Counted from the first letter of the stretch, positions 16,214-26,276 are shown. The stretch is DNA of 26,385 nt from JAFASC01 sp034669525 (GCA_034669525.1 JAXDNH010000097.1:1-26385), one strand, 5' to 3'. The notes: a model not told the origin generated them from the letters alone. Numbers and translations: made by a program.

Positions 16214-16240
16214 GCGTTAACCGCGGATTAGGGTTAACGC
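16214..16240. promoter_or_regulatory. Perfect 9-bp inverted repeat in divergent promoter region
   Basis: GCGTTAACC and GGTTAACGC flank a 9-base spacer between the divergent peptidase (16199) and lipoprotein (16289) genes. Each arm includes GTTAAC, itself palindromic. The two TTAA cores are 13 bases apart, not the 7 of a CtrA box, so a CtrA site is not supported. A dimeric transcription-factor operator serving both genes is the simplest reading. Confidence 0.4.
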
Positions 16241-16288
16241 TTTATTGCTGAGCGATACGCATTGGCAAAGCCCCTTAACGGACCTCCC

Positions 16289-17182
16289 GTGACCCAAGGC
16301 AAGCGTCCCCGCACGTTCTTCTCGCTCCTGCCCCTCGCCGCCGCGCTCTCAGCCTCGCTTGCTCTTGCCGGATGCAACAGCGTTCGCGAGATGACAAGCT
16401 CGGTCGGCCTCAATGAGAGCACGGAACTGCCGAAGAATGAGGGAGCCCTCGGCCGCTTTGCCGAGGATTGGGGTCAGCGCTACGACCGCAATCCCAAGGA
16501 CAAGAACACGGCGATGACTTACGCGAATGCTTTGCGGGCGCTCGGCCAGCACGCACAGGCCGTTGCCGTGCTGCAGGGTCTTGCCGCGCGCAATCCGCAG
16601 GACCGGGAAATCCTCGGCGCGTACGGCAAGTCGCTCGCCGATGCGGGGCGACTGAAGGAGGCTTCGGCCGTTCTTGCCAACGCGCATACGCCGGAGCGGC
16701 CGAACTGGTCGATTCTCTCCGCACAGGGCTCGGTCGCCGATCAGCTCGGCGAGCACGATCAGGCGCAGAATTACTATAAAGCCGCGTTGCGCATGCGTCC
16801 CGACGAGGCGAGCGTCATGTCCAATCTTGGCCTCTCCTATGCGCTGAACCGGCAATTGCCGCAGGCCGAGGAGACGCTGCGCGAGGCGGCCGGCAATCCC
16901 AAAGCCGATATCCGAATCCGCCAGAATCTCGCGCTCGTTCTCGCACTCGAGGGTAAATTTGGCGAGGCCGAGGACTGGTCGCGCCGCGACCTCGCGCCGA
17001 TCGATGCGGCCGCGAATGTCGCCTCGATCCGCAAGATGATCGCGCAGTCGAACACATGGCGCGACCTGCAGAAGCTCGATCATCAGGCGCAGCGGCGCGA
17101 CCCCGCGAAAAACAGCACGAGTGTCGCGGCGACGCGGCCGGTGAAGCAGGAAACTCCCGCCAGTCTCGCCAAGGCGGAGTAG
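16289..17182 (+). CDS. Tetratricopeptide-repeat lipoprotein (TadD-like)
   Basis: A 297-residue predicted outer-membrane or periplasmic lipoprotein. Starting at GTG 16289 gives a compact signal (basic KRPR, hydrophobic core, then LALAGC) with the lipid-modified C29; a TTG start at 16262 is possible but neither has a clear ribosome-binding site. From about 70 to 240 there are TPR-type helical repeats, for example ALRALGQHAQAVAVLQ, ANAHTPERPN, YYKAALRMRPDEASV and LGLSYALNRQLPQAEETL. This resembles TadD, the pilotin-like TPR protein of Flp pilus (tad) systems, but no tad genes are in the window. The C-terminus is low complexity (KNSTSVAATRPVKQE). It converges on apt. Confidence 0.85.
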   Translation: MTQGKRPRTFFSLLPLAAALSASLALAGCNSVREMTSSVGLNESTELPKNEGALGRFAEDWGQRYDRNPKDKNTAMTYANALRALGQHAQAVAVLQGLAARNPQDREILGAYGKSLADAGRLKEASAVLANAHTPERPNWSILSAQGSVADQLGEHDQAQNYYKAALRMRPDEASVMSNLGLSYALNRQLPQAEETLREAAGNPKADIRIRQNLALVLALEGKFGEAEDWSRRDLAPIDAAANVASIRKMIAQSNTWRDLQKLDHQAQRRDPAKNSTSVAATRPVKQETPASLAKAE

Positions 17183-17189
17183 CGGCCGC

Positions 17190-17729
17190 TTAGTGGCCCG
17201 CGAAAGCGATCAGCGTTCGCACCGGTACGCCGAGCGCTTCGATTTTCTTCGCCCCGCCGAGGTCCGGCAGGTCGATCACAAAGCAGGCGACGACCACGTC
17301 TGCGCCGAGCTGCTTCAATAATTTCACCGCCGCTTCCGCCGTGCCGCCGGTCGCGACGAGATCGTCGACGAGCACGACGCGCTCACCCGGCGTGACCGCA
17401 TCGGCATGCATCTCCATCTCGTCGATGCCGTATTCGAGCGAGTAGCCGATCGACACTTTGGCGTGCGGCAGCTTGCCTTTCTTGCGGATCGGCACGAACC
17501 CGGCGGAGAGCTGATGCGCGATTGCCCCGCCGAGAATGAAGCCACGCGCCTCGATTCCAGCCACTTTGTCGATCTTGGTGCCGGCGAAAGGGTGCACGAG
17601 TTCGTCGACGGCGCGGCGGAAGGCGCGCGCATCCCCAAGCAGCGTCGTGATGTCGCGAAACAGGATGCCGGGTTTCGGATGATCGGGGATGGTGCGGACC
17701 GCCGCTCTCAAATCGTCTTCCAGCGTCAT
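17190..17729 (-). CDS. apt: Adenine phosphoribosyltransferase
   Basis: Converts adenine and PRPP to AMP and pyrophosphate in purine salvage. The 179-residue length is standard. The EARGF motif (60-64, ESRGF in many species) and the PRPP-binding loop VVLVDDLVATGGTA (118-131) are intact, as is the N-terminal P-D-H-P-K-P-G-I-L-F-R-D block (about 15-26). A GAGG ribosome-binding site stands six bases ahead of ATG 17729. It is last in the ppdK-prs-rplY-pth-gtrA-apt minus-strand run, 19 bases after the GtrA-like gene, and uses the PRPP that Prs, four genes upstream, makes. Confidence 0.97.
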   Translation of the reverse strand: MTLEDDLRAAVRTIPDHPKPGILFRDITTLLGDARAFRRAVDELVHPFAGTKIDKVAGIEARGFILGGAIAHQLSAGFVPIRKKGKLPHAKVSIGYSLEYGIDEMEMHADAVTPGERVVLVDDLVATGGTAEAAVKLLKQLGADVVVACFVIDLPDLGGAKKIEALGVPVRTLIAFAGH

Positions 17730-17748
17730 CTAAAACCTCGAAGCAAAT

Positions 17749-18138
17749 TCAGGCGGGCGCGCCGCCGCCAAATGTCCAAAGCTTGTTGGCGAGAAAATTC
17801 CAGAACATGACGATGCCCGTCGTCAACACCTGCGCCGGCAGATAAGGTGCGCCGATCCTCTCGACGAGAATATGCATGATGATCCAGGTCAGCATGAAGC
17901 CAACGCTGGAGACGACCGCAAAACGCCAGGTCGCCTCTTCGTGCGGGCGGTCGCTCGCGAATGTGTGACGGCGGTTCAGGATGTAGGAGACGAAGCCGCC
18001 ACAGACGAAACCGACAAGCGTCGAAGGCACCGGCCGCCAGTGCACGCCTTCAACGAGGATGAACAAAGTGCCGTAATGGACGGCGGCGGCCATGAAGCCG
18101 ACGATGACAAAGGTCGAGAACTCTCGGCGAATTGACAT
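17749..18138 (-). CDS. GtrA family membrane protein
   Basis: A 129-residue protein with four predicted transmembrane segments, near 8-28, 36-54, 72-92 and 98-120. It has the GtrA signature FVCGGFVSYILNRRHTF between segments two and three, with a basic/aromatic stretch, and a second FLANKLWTF at the C-terminus. GtrA-type proteins are thought to move polyprenyl-phosphate-linked sugars across the inner membrane or assist glycosyltransferases. Its ATG overlaps the pth stop by one base (TAATG), implying translational coupling, and apt follows 19 bases later. No glycosyltransferase partner lies in the window, so the role here is unclear. Confidence 0.87.
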   Translation of the reverse strand: MSIRREFSTFVIVGFMAAAVHYGTLFILVEGVHWRPVPSTLVGFVCGGFVSYILNRRHTFASDRPHEEATWRFAVVSSVGFMLTWIIMHILVERIGAPYLPAQVLTTGIVMFWNFLANKLWTFGGGAPA

Positions 18139-18746
18139 TATTGGCGCTCGCCGACGCGGTTTACGTCAGCGAATCCAGCCGCGTCCATCGCGAGATGTAC
18201 CTTGCTTTGGAAATGCGCGTCATCGCCCTTGACGAGAAGCGGCACTTGATCCGCCGTTGCGCTGCATAAAGCTTCGACCCAGGGCCCTTCATTTTTGGCG
18301 AAGTCGCTCAGCACGTAGGGATGGACGAGCGTCTTGTCGCCGGGATGGCCGATGCCGAGACGCACGCGCTTGTAATCGTTGCCTATATGCGCCGTGATTG
18401 AGCGCAAACCATTATGTCCGGCATTGCCGCCGCCGATCTTCACCCGAAGCTTTCCCGGCGCGAGATCGAGCTCGTCGTGGAAGACGATGATGTCATCAAG
18501 GGGCATCTTATAGAAGCGCGCGGCTTCCTGCACCCCGCGGCCGGAATCGTTCATGAAGGTCTGCGGCTCGATGAGCACGATCCGCTCCCCGCCAATCTGG
18601 CCTTCGCTCGCGCGCGACTGGAAGCGCGCGCGGAATGGCGCGAAAGCGTAGCGTCGGGCGATCGCCTCGACCGCCATGAAGCCGATATTGTGGCGATTGC
18701 GCGCGTGGCGCGCTCCAGGATTGCCGAGGCCGACAAAAAGCAGCAT
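18138..18746 (-). CDS. pth: Peptidyl-tRNA hydrolase
   Basis: Recycles peptidyl-tRNA released from stalled ribosomes. The 202-residue protein starts MLLFVGLGNPG and keeps the key residues N9, H19 (RHNIG), N66 (FMND), D91 (FHDELD) and N112 (GHNGLRS). The position of E. coli Tyr15 is histidine (H14 in GARHARNRHN), and the Ser/Thr before RHN is Asn, a change common in alphaproteobacteria. ATG 18746 is chosen because MLLFVGLGNPG is the usual start; GTG 18761 would add five residues. It sits downstream of rplY, a widespread alphaproteobacterial order. Confidence 0.95.
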   Translation of the reverse strand: MLLFVGLGNPGARHARNRHNIGFMAVEAIARRYAFAPFRARFQSRASEGQIGGERIVLIEPQTFMNDSGRGVQEAARFYKMPLDDIIVFHDELDLAPGKLRVKIGGGNAGHNGLRSITAHIGNDYKRVRLGIGHPGDKTLVHPYVLSDFAKNEGPWVEALCSATADQVPLLVKGDDAHFQSKVHLAMDAAGFADVNRVGERQ

Positions 18747-18824
18747 GGCGATCCGGTGCACCTGTCGCGAACACGCGATGCGGAACCGCTGTGATTCCGC
18801 ATCCGCCGCTCATGTCGAATGAGG

Positions 18825-19544
18825 CTACTTCTTCTTCTCGTCCTTGGCAGGCGCGGCCTTCGCGCCAGCGGCAGGCGCCGCAGCAGCAGCGGGCGTCGCT
18901 CCGGCAGCCGGCGCAGCGACTCCGGGCGCAGCTGCGGCCCCCGCAGCCGCGGTGGGCGCCGGCGTGTCCTCGGCGCGCGCGCTCGGCGGGGCGAGCGTCA
19001 CGACGGTGAAGTCGCGGTCGCGGATCGTCGGCGTGCAGCTTTCCGGCAGCTTAATCGCCGAGATGTGCAGCGAATCGTTGAAATCGAGGCCGGTGAGGTC
19101 GGCGGTGAGCGAGTCCGGGATGTTGTCGGCAGGAACCTGCATCTCGACCGTATGGCGCACCACGTTGAGCGAGCCGCCCCGCTTCAGGCCGGGCGCCGCC
19201 TCGTGGTTGATGAAGCGGACCGGCACATCGACGCGGATGCGGGTCCCGGGCTTCAACCGCAGAAAGTCCACATGCAGCGGCGTGTCCTTGACCACGTCGA
19301 GCTGGTAGTCGCGCGGGATCGTCCGCTGCTTCTTGCCGTCGACGTCGATCTCGAAGATCGTCGTCAGGAATTTACCCTGATAGATCAGATGGTTGAGCAT
19401 CTTGTGGTCGAGCGAAATCGGCTGCGCGGGCTCGCCGCCACCATAGATAACGCCCGGAATACGACCTTCACGGCGAACGCTGCGGGCGGCCCCCTTGCCT
19501 GTCCCGTCACGCACCGCGGCCGCGAGTTGCTTTGCCTCGGCCAT
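18825..19544 (-). CDS. rplY: 50S ribosomal protein L25 (Ctc/TL5 family)
   Basis: Binds 5S rRNA in the large subunit. The 239-residue protein has the L25 domain (about 1-95, with the GRIPGVIYGGG loop at 27-37), the longer TL5 C-terminal domain (about 100-185) and a disordered tail (about 195-239) of almost only Ala, Pro, Gly and a final lysine cluster DEKKK. The Ala/Pro tail is a frequent alphaproteobacterial extension. ATG 19544 is preceded by AGGGAC. A promoter with good -35 and -10 hexamers lies upstream at 19610-19638, so it may be transcribed apart from prs. pth follows after 78 bases. Confidence 0.97.
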   Translation of the reverse strand: MAEAKQLAAAVRDGTGKGAARSVRREGRIPGVIYGGGEPAQPISLDHKMLNHLIYQGKFLTTIFEIDVDGKKQRTIPRDYQLDVVKDTPLHVDFLRLKPGTRIRVDVPVRFINHEAAPGLKRGGSLNVVRHTVEMQVPADNIPDSLTADLTGLDFNDSLHISAIKLPESCTPTIRDRDFTVVTLAPPSARAEDTPAPTAAAGAAAAPGVAAPAAGATPAAAAAPAAGAKAAPAKDEKKK

Positions 19545-19596
19545 TGCGATGTCCCTGCTTGATTGTTGCGCCCTCGCCTCCAGGGGTGTCGGAAAA

Positions 19597-19628
19597 CGGA
19601 CGCGGGCGGCTTATAGCGGCAGCGTCCG
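19597..19628. repeat. Inverted repeat overlapping the rplY promoter
   Basis: CGGACGC and GCGTCCG form a 7-bp inverted repeat with an 18-base loop. On the minus strand it brackets the -10 region of the candidate rplY promoter. It could be a regulator site or part of a terminator for prs; the sequence does not decide. Confidence 0.3.
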
Positions 19629-19638
19629 CGACTGGCAA
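19610..19638 (-). promoter_or_regulatory. Candidate sigma-70 type promoter for rplY
   Basis: On the minus strand TTGCCA (19638-19633) and TATAAG (19615-19610) are separated by exactly 17 bases, in the 114-base gap between prs and rplY. Transcription would begin around 19603, leaving a leader of about 60 bases. The TTGCCA box is one mismatch away from the standard TTGACA box. Confidence 0.5.
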
Positions 19639-19658
19639 ACCAAGCCTTCTCGCGCCTG

Positions 19659-20591
19659 TCAGTCGAATAGGCTCGACACGCTCTCTTCTTTCGCCGTGCG
19701 GGCGATCGCCTCGCCGATCAGCGGACCGATCGACAGCGTGCGGATGTTCTTGGCGACGCGCACGGCTTCCGTCGGATGGATCGTATCGGTGACGACGAGC
19801 TCCTTCAGATGCGAGGCGGAGATGCGCGCGACGGCGCCGCCCGAGAGGACGCCGTGCGTGATATAGGCGCGCACCTCGGTCGCGCCCTCCTTCAAGAGCG
19901 CGTCGGCCGCATTGCACAGCGTACCGCCGGAATCGACGATGTCGTCGACGAGGATGCAGCTTCGTCCCGACACTTCGCCGATGATGTTCATGACTTCCGA
20001 CTCACCGGCGCGCTCGCGGCGCTTGTCGACGATGGCAAGCGAGGCATCGATGCGTTTTGCCAGTGCGCGGGCGCGCACCACACCGCCGACATCGGGCGAG
20101 ACGACCACAACCTTCTTTACGTCCAGCCGCTCCTTTATGTCGCGCACCATGACTGGCGCGGCGAAGAGATTGTCGGTGGGGATATCGAAGAAGCCTTGGA
20201 TCTGTCCGGCGTGGAGATCGACCGTCAGCACGCGGTCGGCGCCGGCGCGCGTGATCAGGTTGGCGACGAGTTTGGCCGAGATCGGCGTGCGCGAACCGGA
20301 TTTGCGGTCCTGCCGGGCGTAGCCGAAATAGGGGATCACCGCCGTGATGCGCTTGGCCGAGGAGCGCCGCAGCGCATCGGCCATGATCAGAAGCTCCATC
20401 AGGTGGTCGTTCGCCGGGAACGATGTCGACTGGACGACGAAAGTGTCCTCGCCGCGCACGTTTTCCTGAATCTCTACGAAAATCTCCATGTCGGCGAAGC
20501 GCCGGACCTGACAATTGGTCAAGGGCAGGCCGAGATAGGCGGCAATCGCCTCGGTCAGGGCGCGATTGGAATTCCCCGCCAGGATTTTCAT
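19659..20591 (-). CDS. prs: Ribose-phosphate pyrophosphokinase
   Basis: Makes PRPP from ribose-5-phosphate and ATP, feeding purine, pyrimidine, histidine and NAD synthesis. The 310-residue protein carries the catalytic flexible loop region PYFGYARQDRK (87-97), H127 in DLHAGQIQGFFDIP, and the PRPP-binding ILVDDIVDSGGTL (213-225). ATG 20591 has GGAG five bases upstream. It follows ppdK on the same strand after 97 bases that hold a palindromic hairpin. The order prs-rplY-pth is typical of alphaproteobacteria. Confidence 0.97.
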   Translation of the reverse strand: MKILAGNSNRALTEAIAAYLGLPLTNCQVRRFADMEIFVEIQENVRGEDTFVVQSTSFPANDHLMELLIMADALRRSSAKRITAVIPYFGYARQDRKSGSRTPISAKLVANLITRAGADRVLTVDLHAGQIQGFFDIPTDNLFAAPVMVRDIKERLDVKKVVVVSPDVGGVVRARALAKRIDASLAIVDKRRERAGESEVMNIIGEVSGRSCILVDDIVDSGGTLCNAADALLKEGATEVRAYITHGVLSGGAVARISASHLKELVVTDTIHPTEAVRVAKNIRTLSIGPLIGEAIARTAKEESVSSLFD

Positions 20592-20630
20592 TCCAGCTCC
20601 GCAGCCAAGCTCGCCGCGGCGGTCTTACCA

Positions 20631-20661
20631 GCGCTGTTGCGGCGCCGCAATACGACAGCGC
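20631..20661. repeat. Nested palindromic hairpin between ppdK and prs
   Basis: A perfect 14-base palindrome TTGCGGCGCCGCAA (20637-20650) sits inside outer arms GCGCTGT and ACAGCGC (20631-20637 and 20655-20661). It lies 28 to 58 bases after the ppdK stop and about 40 bases before the prs start. There is no T tract on the minus strand, so it could be a terminator relying on the stem, an attenuator, or an mRNA processing structure. Confidence 0.4.
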
Positions 20662-20688
20662 CGTGACATCGGAACTGTTGCGTGGGCG

Positions 20689-23367
<2,679 letters not shown>

Positions 23368-23389
23368 ATTCACCTGTTCCATTTAGCGA

Positions 23390-23415
23390 AGAAGCCGCCG
23401 ATGCCGGCGGCTTCT
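23390..23415. terminator. Strong 11-bp hairpin just upstream of ppdK
   Basis: AGAAGCCGCCG and CGGCGGCTTCT pair perfectly around a 4-base loop (ATGC). It lies between the stop of the HdeD-like gene (23477) and the ppdK start (23367 or 23382), ending only 8 to 22 bases before the start codon. It may terminate the upstream minus-strand transcript, or act in the ppdK leader. T-rich bases follow on both strands but without a long U tract. Confidence 0.5.
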
Positions 23416-23426
23416 CTTTGTGGCGT

Positions 23427-23456
23427 TCTATTGGCCGAAACAGCCGTCCCAATCAA
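23427..23456 (-). promoter_or_regulatory. Possible ppdK promoter
   Basis: On the minus strand TTGATT (23456-23451) and AATAGA (23432-23427) are spaced 18 bases apart, directly ahead of the ppdK hairpin. The match to the -10 consensus is partial, so this is a weak call. If real, the hairpin is part of the ppdK 5' leader. Confidence 0.25.
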
Positions 23457-23476
23457 CGGCCGAGTTCAAGGGAAGT

Positions 23477-24064
23477 TCAGGCGTTCCGGAGCCGCATTCC
23501 GAAGGCGATCATGCTCACGCCATAGAAGAGCAGGTCGAGGCCCAAAATGATGCCCAGCACGAAGAACGAGTTGCCCGGCCAGCCGAGGACGATGACGATG
23601 CCGAAGAGCAAGGTTGCTACTCCCGCAAGGACCATCATCGACTTCGATCCCGGCGGGAGGTGCGTGCCAAGCCAGATGCGGACGGCGCCGGTCGCGATCA
23701 GCGCCCATCCCAGCATCAGGGTGAGGACGGCAGCCGCAAGCAGCGGCTGGGCAAGAGCAAAGGCGCCAGCGATTATATAAAGCAGCCCGAGCAGGATGAA
23801 GAGAAAGAAGCGGCCCCAGGTCTTGCTGCCGAATCCCATGACGATCTCGGTGCCGCCGGTGATGATCATGAAAATCGCGATCGTGAGCACCGAGGCAATC
23901 GTTGCGGATACGACCAGCACAAGCGCGGCGAGGCCCAGAAATGCGGCAAGCACGCCGAAGCCGACGAACCAGCCCCAGCGATGGCGCAGGCGCTCGCTTA
24001 CCCCGCCGAGCGGCTGTGGGGCGGGCGGCATCGTGCGATAGGAGGGATCGTTCGGAAGGGTCAT
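23477..24064 (-). CDS. HdeD-family membrane protein
   Basis: A 195-residue integral membrane protein of the DUF308/HdeD type. After a hydrophilic N-terminus (about 1-28) it has six hydrophobic segments, for example GWFVGFGVLAAFLGLAALVLV, SVLTIAIFMIITGG, FLFILLGLLYIIAGAFAL and VLGIILGLDLLFYGVSMIAF, arranged in three pairs. HdeD is linked to acid resistance at high cell density in E. coli; in other bacteria the role is not established. ATG 24064 has GGAG about five bases upstream; the longer frame (to 24388) runs antisense into tlyA and is rejected. It diverges from tlyA across 102 bases. Confidence 0.85.
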   Translation of the reverse strand: MTLPNDPSYRTMPPAPQPLGGVSERLRHRWGWFVGFGVLAAFLGLAALVLVVSATIASVLTIAIFMIITGGTEIVMGFGSKTWGRFFLFILLGLLYIIAGAFALAQPLLAAAVLTLMLGWALIATGAVRIWLGTHLPPGSKSMMVLAGVATLLFGIVIVLGWPGNSFFVLGIILGLDLLFYGVSMIAFGMRLRNA

Positions 24065-24166
24065 CGCGATCTCCGCGTCATGGCAGGGCAGACGGCGCCT
24101 GCGGCGGCCCATAGCGGCAGAGTTGCCGGGTGTTGACGAGCCTAGGACCGCGGGTGGAGATCGGCA

Positions 24167-24928
24167 ATGGCTTCCCGTGTCCGCGCCGATGTCGCTCTTG
24201 TGGAGCGCGGTTTTTTCGAGAGCCGCGCCAGGGCGCGTGCCGCAATCGAGGCGGGGCTTGTCACCGCAGACGGGGTGCACATCGGCAAGCCATCGGAGGC
24301 GCTGTTGCCGGATGCGCGCGTCGACGCCAGTGCGCCGCATCCCTGGGTCTCGCGCGGTGGGGTGAAGTTGGCGCACGCGCTCGATCACTTCGGCTTCGAT
24401 CCGGCGGGCCGGCTTTGTCTCGACATAGGCTCTTCGACCGGCGGATTCACGCAGGTGCTGCTCGCGCGCGGCGCGGCACTGGTGATCGCGGTCGACGTCG
24501 GATATGGGCAGCTGCGTCCGAGTCTAGCGAACGATCCGCGCGTCATGTCGTTAGAGAAAACAGATGCCCGCGCGTTGACGCGCGAGACAATCGAGCGTGC
24601 TGCTCGCGACGCCGATCTCGATGCGGCCCGAACGATGCTGATCACCTGTGATGTGAGCTTCATCGGACTGGATAAGGTTCTGCCGTCGGCCCTAACGCTT
24701 GCCACGCCCCGCAGTGAACTTGTCGCATTGATCAAGCCGCAATTCGAAGCGGGCGACTCCCGGCGGAAGGGTGGCGTCGTCAAAGATGCGGCTCTGCACC
24801 AACAGGTTTGTAAAAATGTTGCGCAAACCGTGACATCGCTCGGCTTCGACGTGCTCGGCATCGAAGCCTCGCCAATTTTCGGCGGTGACGGCAATCGCGA
24901 ATTCCTGATCGGAGCGCGGCGCGCGTGA
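24167..24928 (+). CDS. tlyA: TlyA-family rRNA 2'-O-methyltransferase (hemolysin A family)
   Basis: A 253-residue protein with an N-terminal S4 RNA-binding domain (about 1-60) and an FtsJ-type SAM-dependent methyltransferase. The SAM motif is CLDIGSSTGGFTQVLL (84-99). The K-D-K catalytic positions appear as K67 (GGVKL), D162 (CDVSF) and K190 (LIKPQFE). TlyA in mycobacteria methylates C1409 of 16S and C1920 of 23S rRNA, and its loss gives capreomycin resistance; the alphaproteobacterial target is not proven. A GGAG site precedes ATG 24167. Its TGA overlaps the next gene's GTG, so the two RNA methylases are probably translated together. Confidence 0.93.
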   Translation: MASRVRADVALVERGFFESRARARAAIEAGLVTADGVHIGKPSEALLPDARVDASAPHPWVSRGGVKLAHALDHFGFDPAGRLCLDIGSSTGGFTQVLLARGAALVIAVDVGYGQLRPSLANDPRVMSLEKTDARALTRETIERAARDADLDAARTMLITCDVSFIGLDKVLPSALTLATPRSELVALIKPQFEAGDSRRKGGVVKDAALHQQVCKNVAQTVTSLGFDVLGIEASPIFGGDGNREFLIGARRA

Positions 24929-26214
24929 ATGAGGCAAGTGTGAATGAGCAACATGTGCTGACGATCGAGCGGCTTGGTCAGCGCGGCGAAGGTGTCGCGC
25001 GAACGGACCAGGGAAACATCTTCGTTCCGTATACAGTACCGGGGGATACGATCTCTGCAGAGGTTGATGGGGACTCCGCCCGGCTCATCGGCATCATCAA
25101 GTCTTCGCCTGATCGCGAGGCGCCATTCTGTCCCTACTACGGCACCTGCGGTGGCTGCGCGATTCAGGGCTACCGCGAAGAAGCTTACCGCGAATGGAAG
25201 CGCGCGCTTGTTGTCGATGCGCTCGCGCGTGCCGGTGTCGACGCGACGGTGGATCCTCTCATTGACGCGCATGGCGCGGGACGCCGCCGCGCGACATTCC
25301 ATGCGCGTTTCGATTCTGCCGGCCACGCAATGATCGGCTTCATGGCGGCGCGCAGCCACGATCTCGTCGCGATCGATTTCTGTCCGCTGTTCGCGCCGTC
25401 GCTCGACGGTGCGATCGCGGCAGCGCGGGCGATGGCGGAAGAACTCGCGAGAGTACGCAAGCCACTCGACATTCTGGTCACCGGCACTCCAGCGGGCCTC
25501 GATATCGATGTTCGCGGCGCGGGCTCCCTCAATGAGAAACATAGGCAGGCGCTGATTGCCGCGGCGGAACGTTTCGACCTCGCGCGTCTGTCAAATCACG
25601 GGCGTCTGCTGATCGAGCGTCGGCCGACGCAATTGCAGGTCGGACGCGCACTCGTACACCTGCCGCCCGGTGCCTTCCTGCAAGCGACCGCAAAGGGCGA
25701 AGCGACTCTAGCCGAGCTCGTCGGACAAGCTGCCAACTCGAAGCGCGTTGCCGATCTCTTCTGCGGCATCGGTACATTTGCACTGCGGCTCGCCGAACGC
25801 GCGGAGGTTCTCGCTCTCGATGGCGATGCAGCAGCACTTAGCGCGCTGACGCAGGCCGCGCGCGCCGCTCCGGGTCTGCGCACGATCAGAACCGAACGCC
25901 GCGACCTGATGCGGCGGCCTTTGCCGCCGGAAGAACTGGCCGCCTTCGACGCCGTCATTTTCGATCCGCCGCGTGCCGGCGCGGAAGCACAAGCGCATGG
26001 CCTCGCAAAGTCGCACGTTCCGCTCGTCATCGCGGTTTCCTGTAACGCGCAGACTTTCGCGCGCGACGCCGCAATCCTCATTGCGCCCGGCTATAAGGCG
26101 GAGCGGATTACGCCGGTCGATCAGTTCCGCCAGTCACCGCATGTCGAGATTGTCGGAATCTTCCGCCGCGCCGCGGCGAAAGGGCGCGCCCGGCGTTCGC
26201 TGTTGTCGGGCTGA
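24925..26214 (+). CDS. RumA/TrmA-type class I RNA (uracil-5-)-methyltransferase
   Basis: SAM-dependent RNA m5U methyltransferase, 429 residues from GTG 24925. It has an N-terminal TRAM-like domain (about 11-60), the 4Fe-4S ligand pattern C69-x5-C75-x2-C78 with a distal C153, the SAM motif DLFCGIGTFAL (277-287), FDPPRAG (347-353), and the catalytic cysteine C373 in VSCNAQT. This fits the RlmD/RlmCD group acting on 23S rRNA, or TrmA-like tRNA activity; the substrate is not decided. GTG 24925 shares GTGA with the tlyA stop; GTG 24940 with a GAGG site five bases upstream is an equally good start, 424 residues long. Confidence 0.92.
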   Translation: MNEASVNEQHVLTIERLGQRGEGVARTDQGNIFVPYTVPGDTISAEVDGDSARLIGIIKSSPDREAPFCPYYGTCGGCAIQGYREEAYREWKRALVVDALARAGVDATVDPLIDAHGAGRRRATFHARFDSAGHAMIGFMAARSHDLVAIDFCPLFAPSLDGAIAAARAMAEELARVRKPLDILVTGTPAGLDIDVRGAGSLNEKHRQALIAAAERFDLARLSNHGRLLIERRPTQLQVGRALVHLPPGAFLQATAKGEATLAELVGQAANSKRVADLFCGIGTFALRLAERAEVLALDGDAAALSALTQAARAAPGLRTIRTERRDLMRRPLPPEELAAFDAVIFDPPRAGAEAQAHGLAKSHVPLVIAVSCNAQTFARDAAILIAPGYKAERITPVDQFRQSPHVEIVGIFRRAAAKGRARRSLLSG

Positions 26215-26276
26215 TCTTGCTTGACAGGATGCCGATCTGTGACGCCGACTAGGCAGCCCGCGACAGGAGAAGTCTG

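Noticed and set aside
16214..16240. Possible CtrA binding site (TTAA-N7-TTAA)
   Set aside because: The TTAA cores are 13 bases apart, so the CtrA spacing is not met; kept only as an unassigned inverted repeat.
16289..17182. Evidence for a complete tad (Flp pilus) locus
   Set aside because: Only a TadD-like TPR lipoprotein is present; no CpaB-F, TadB/C or pilin genes surround it.
24385..25542. 385-codon frame on the minus strand
   Set aside because: It is antisense to tlyA and the RNA methyltransferase, whose motifs are clear on the plus strand.
26221..26250. Promoter for the glutathione S-transferase gene
   Set aside because: A perfect TTGACA is present at 26221-26226, but no acceptable -10 box follows at 16-18 bases.
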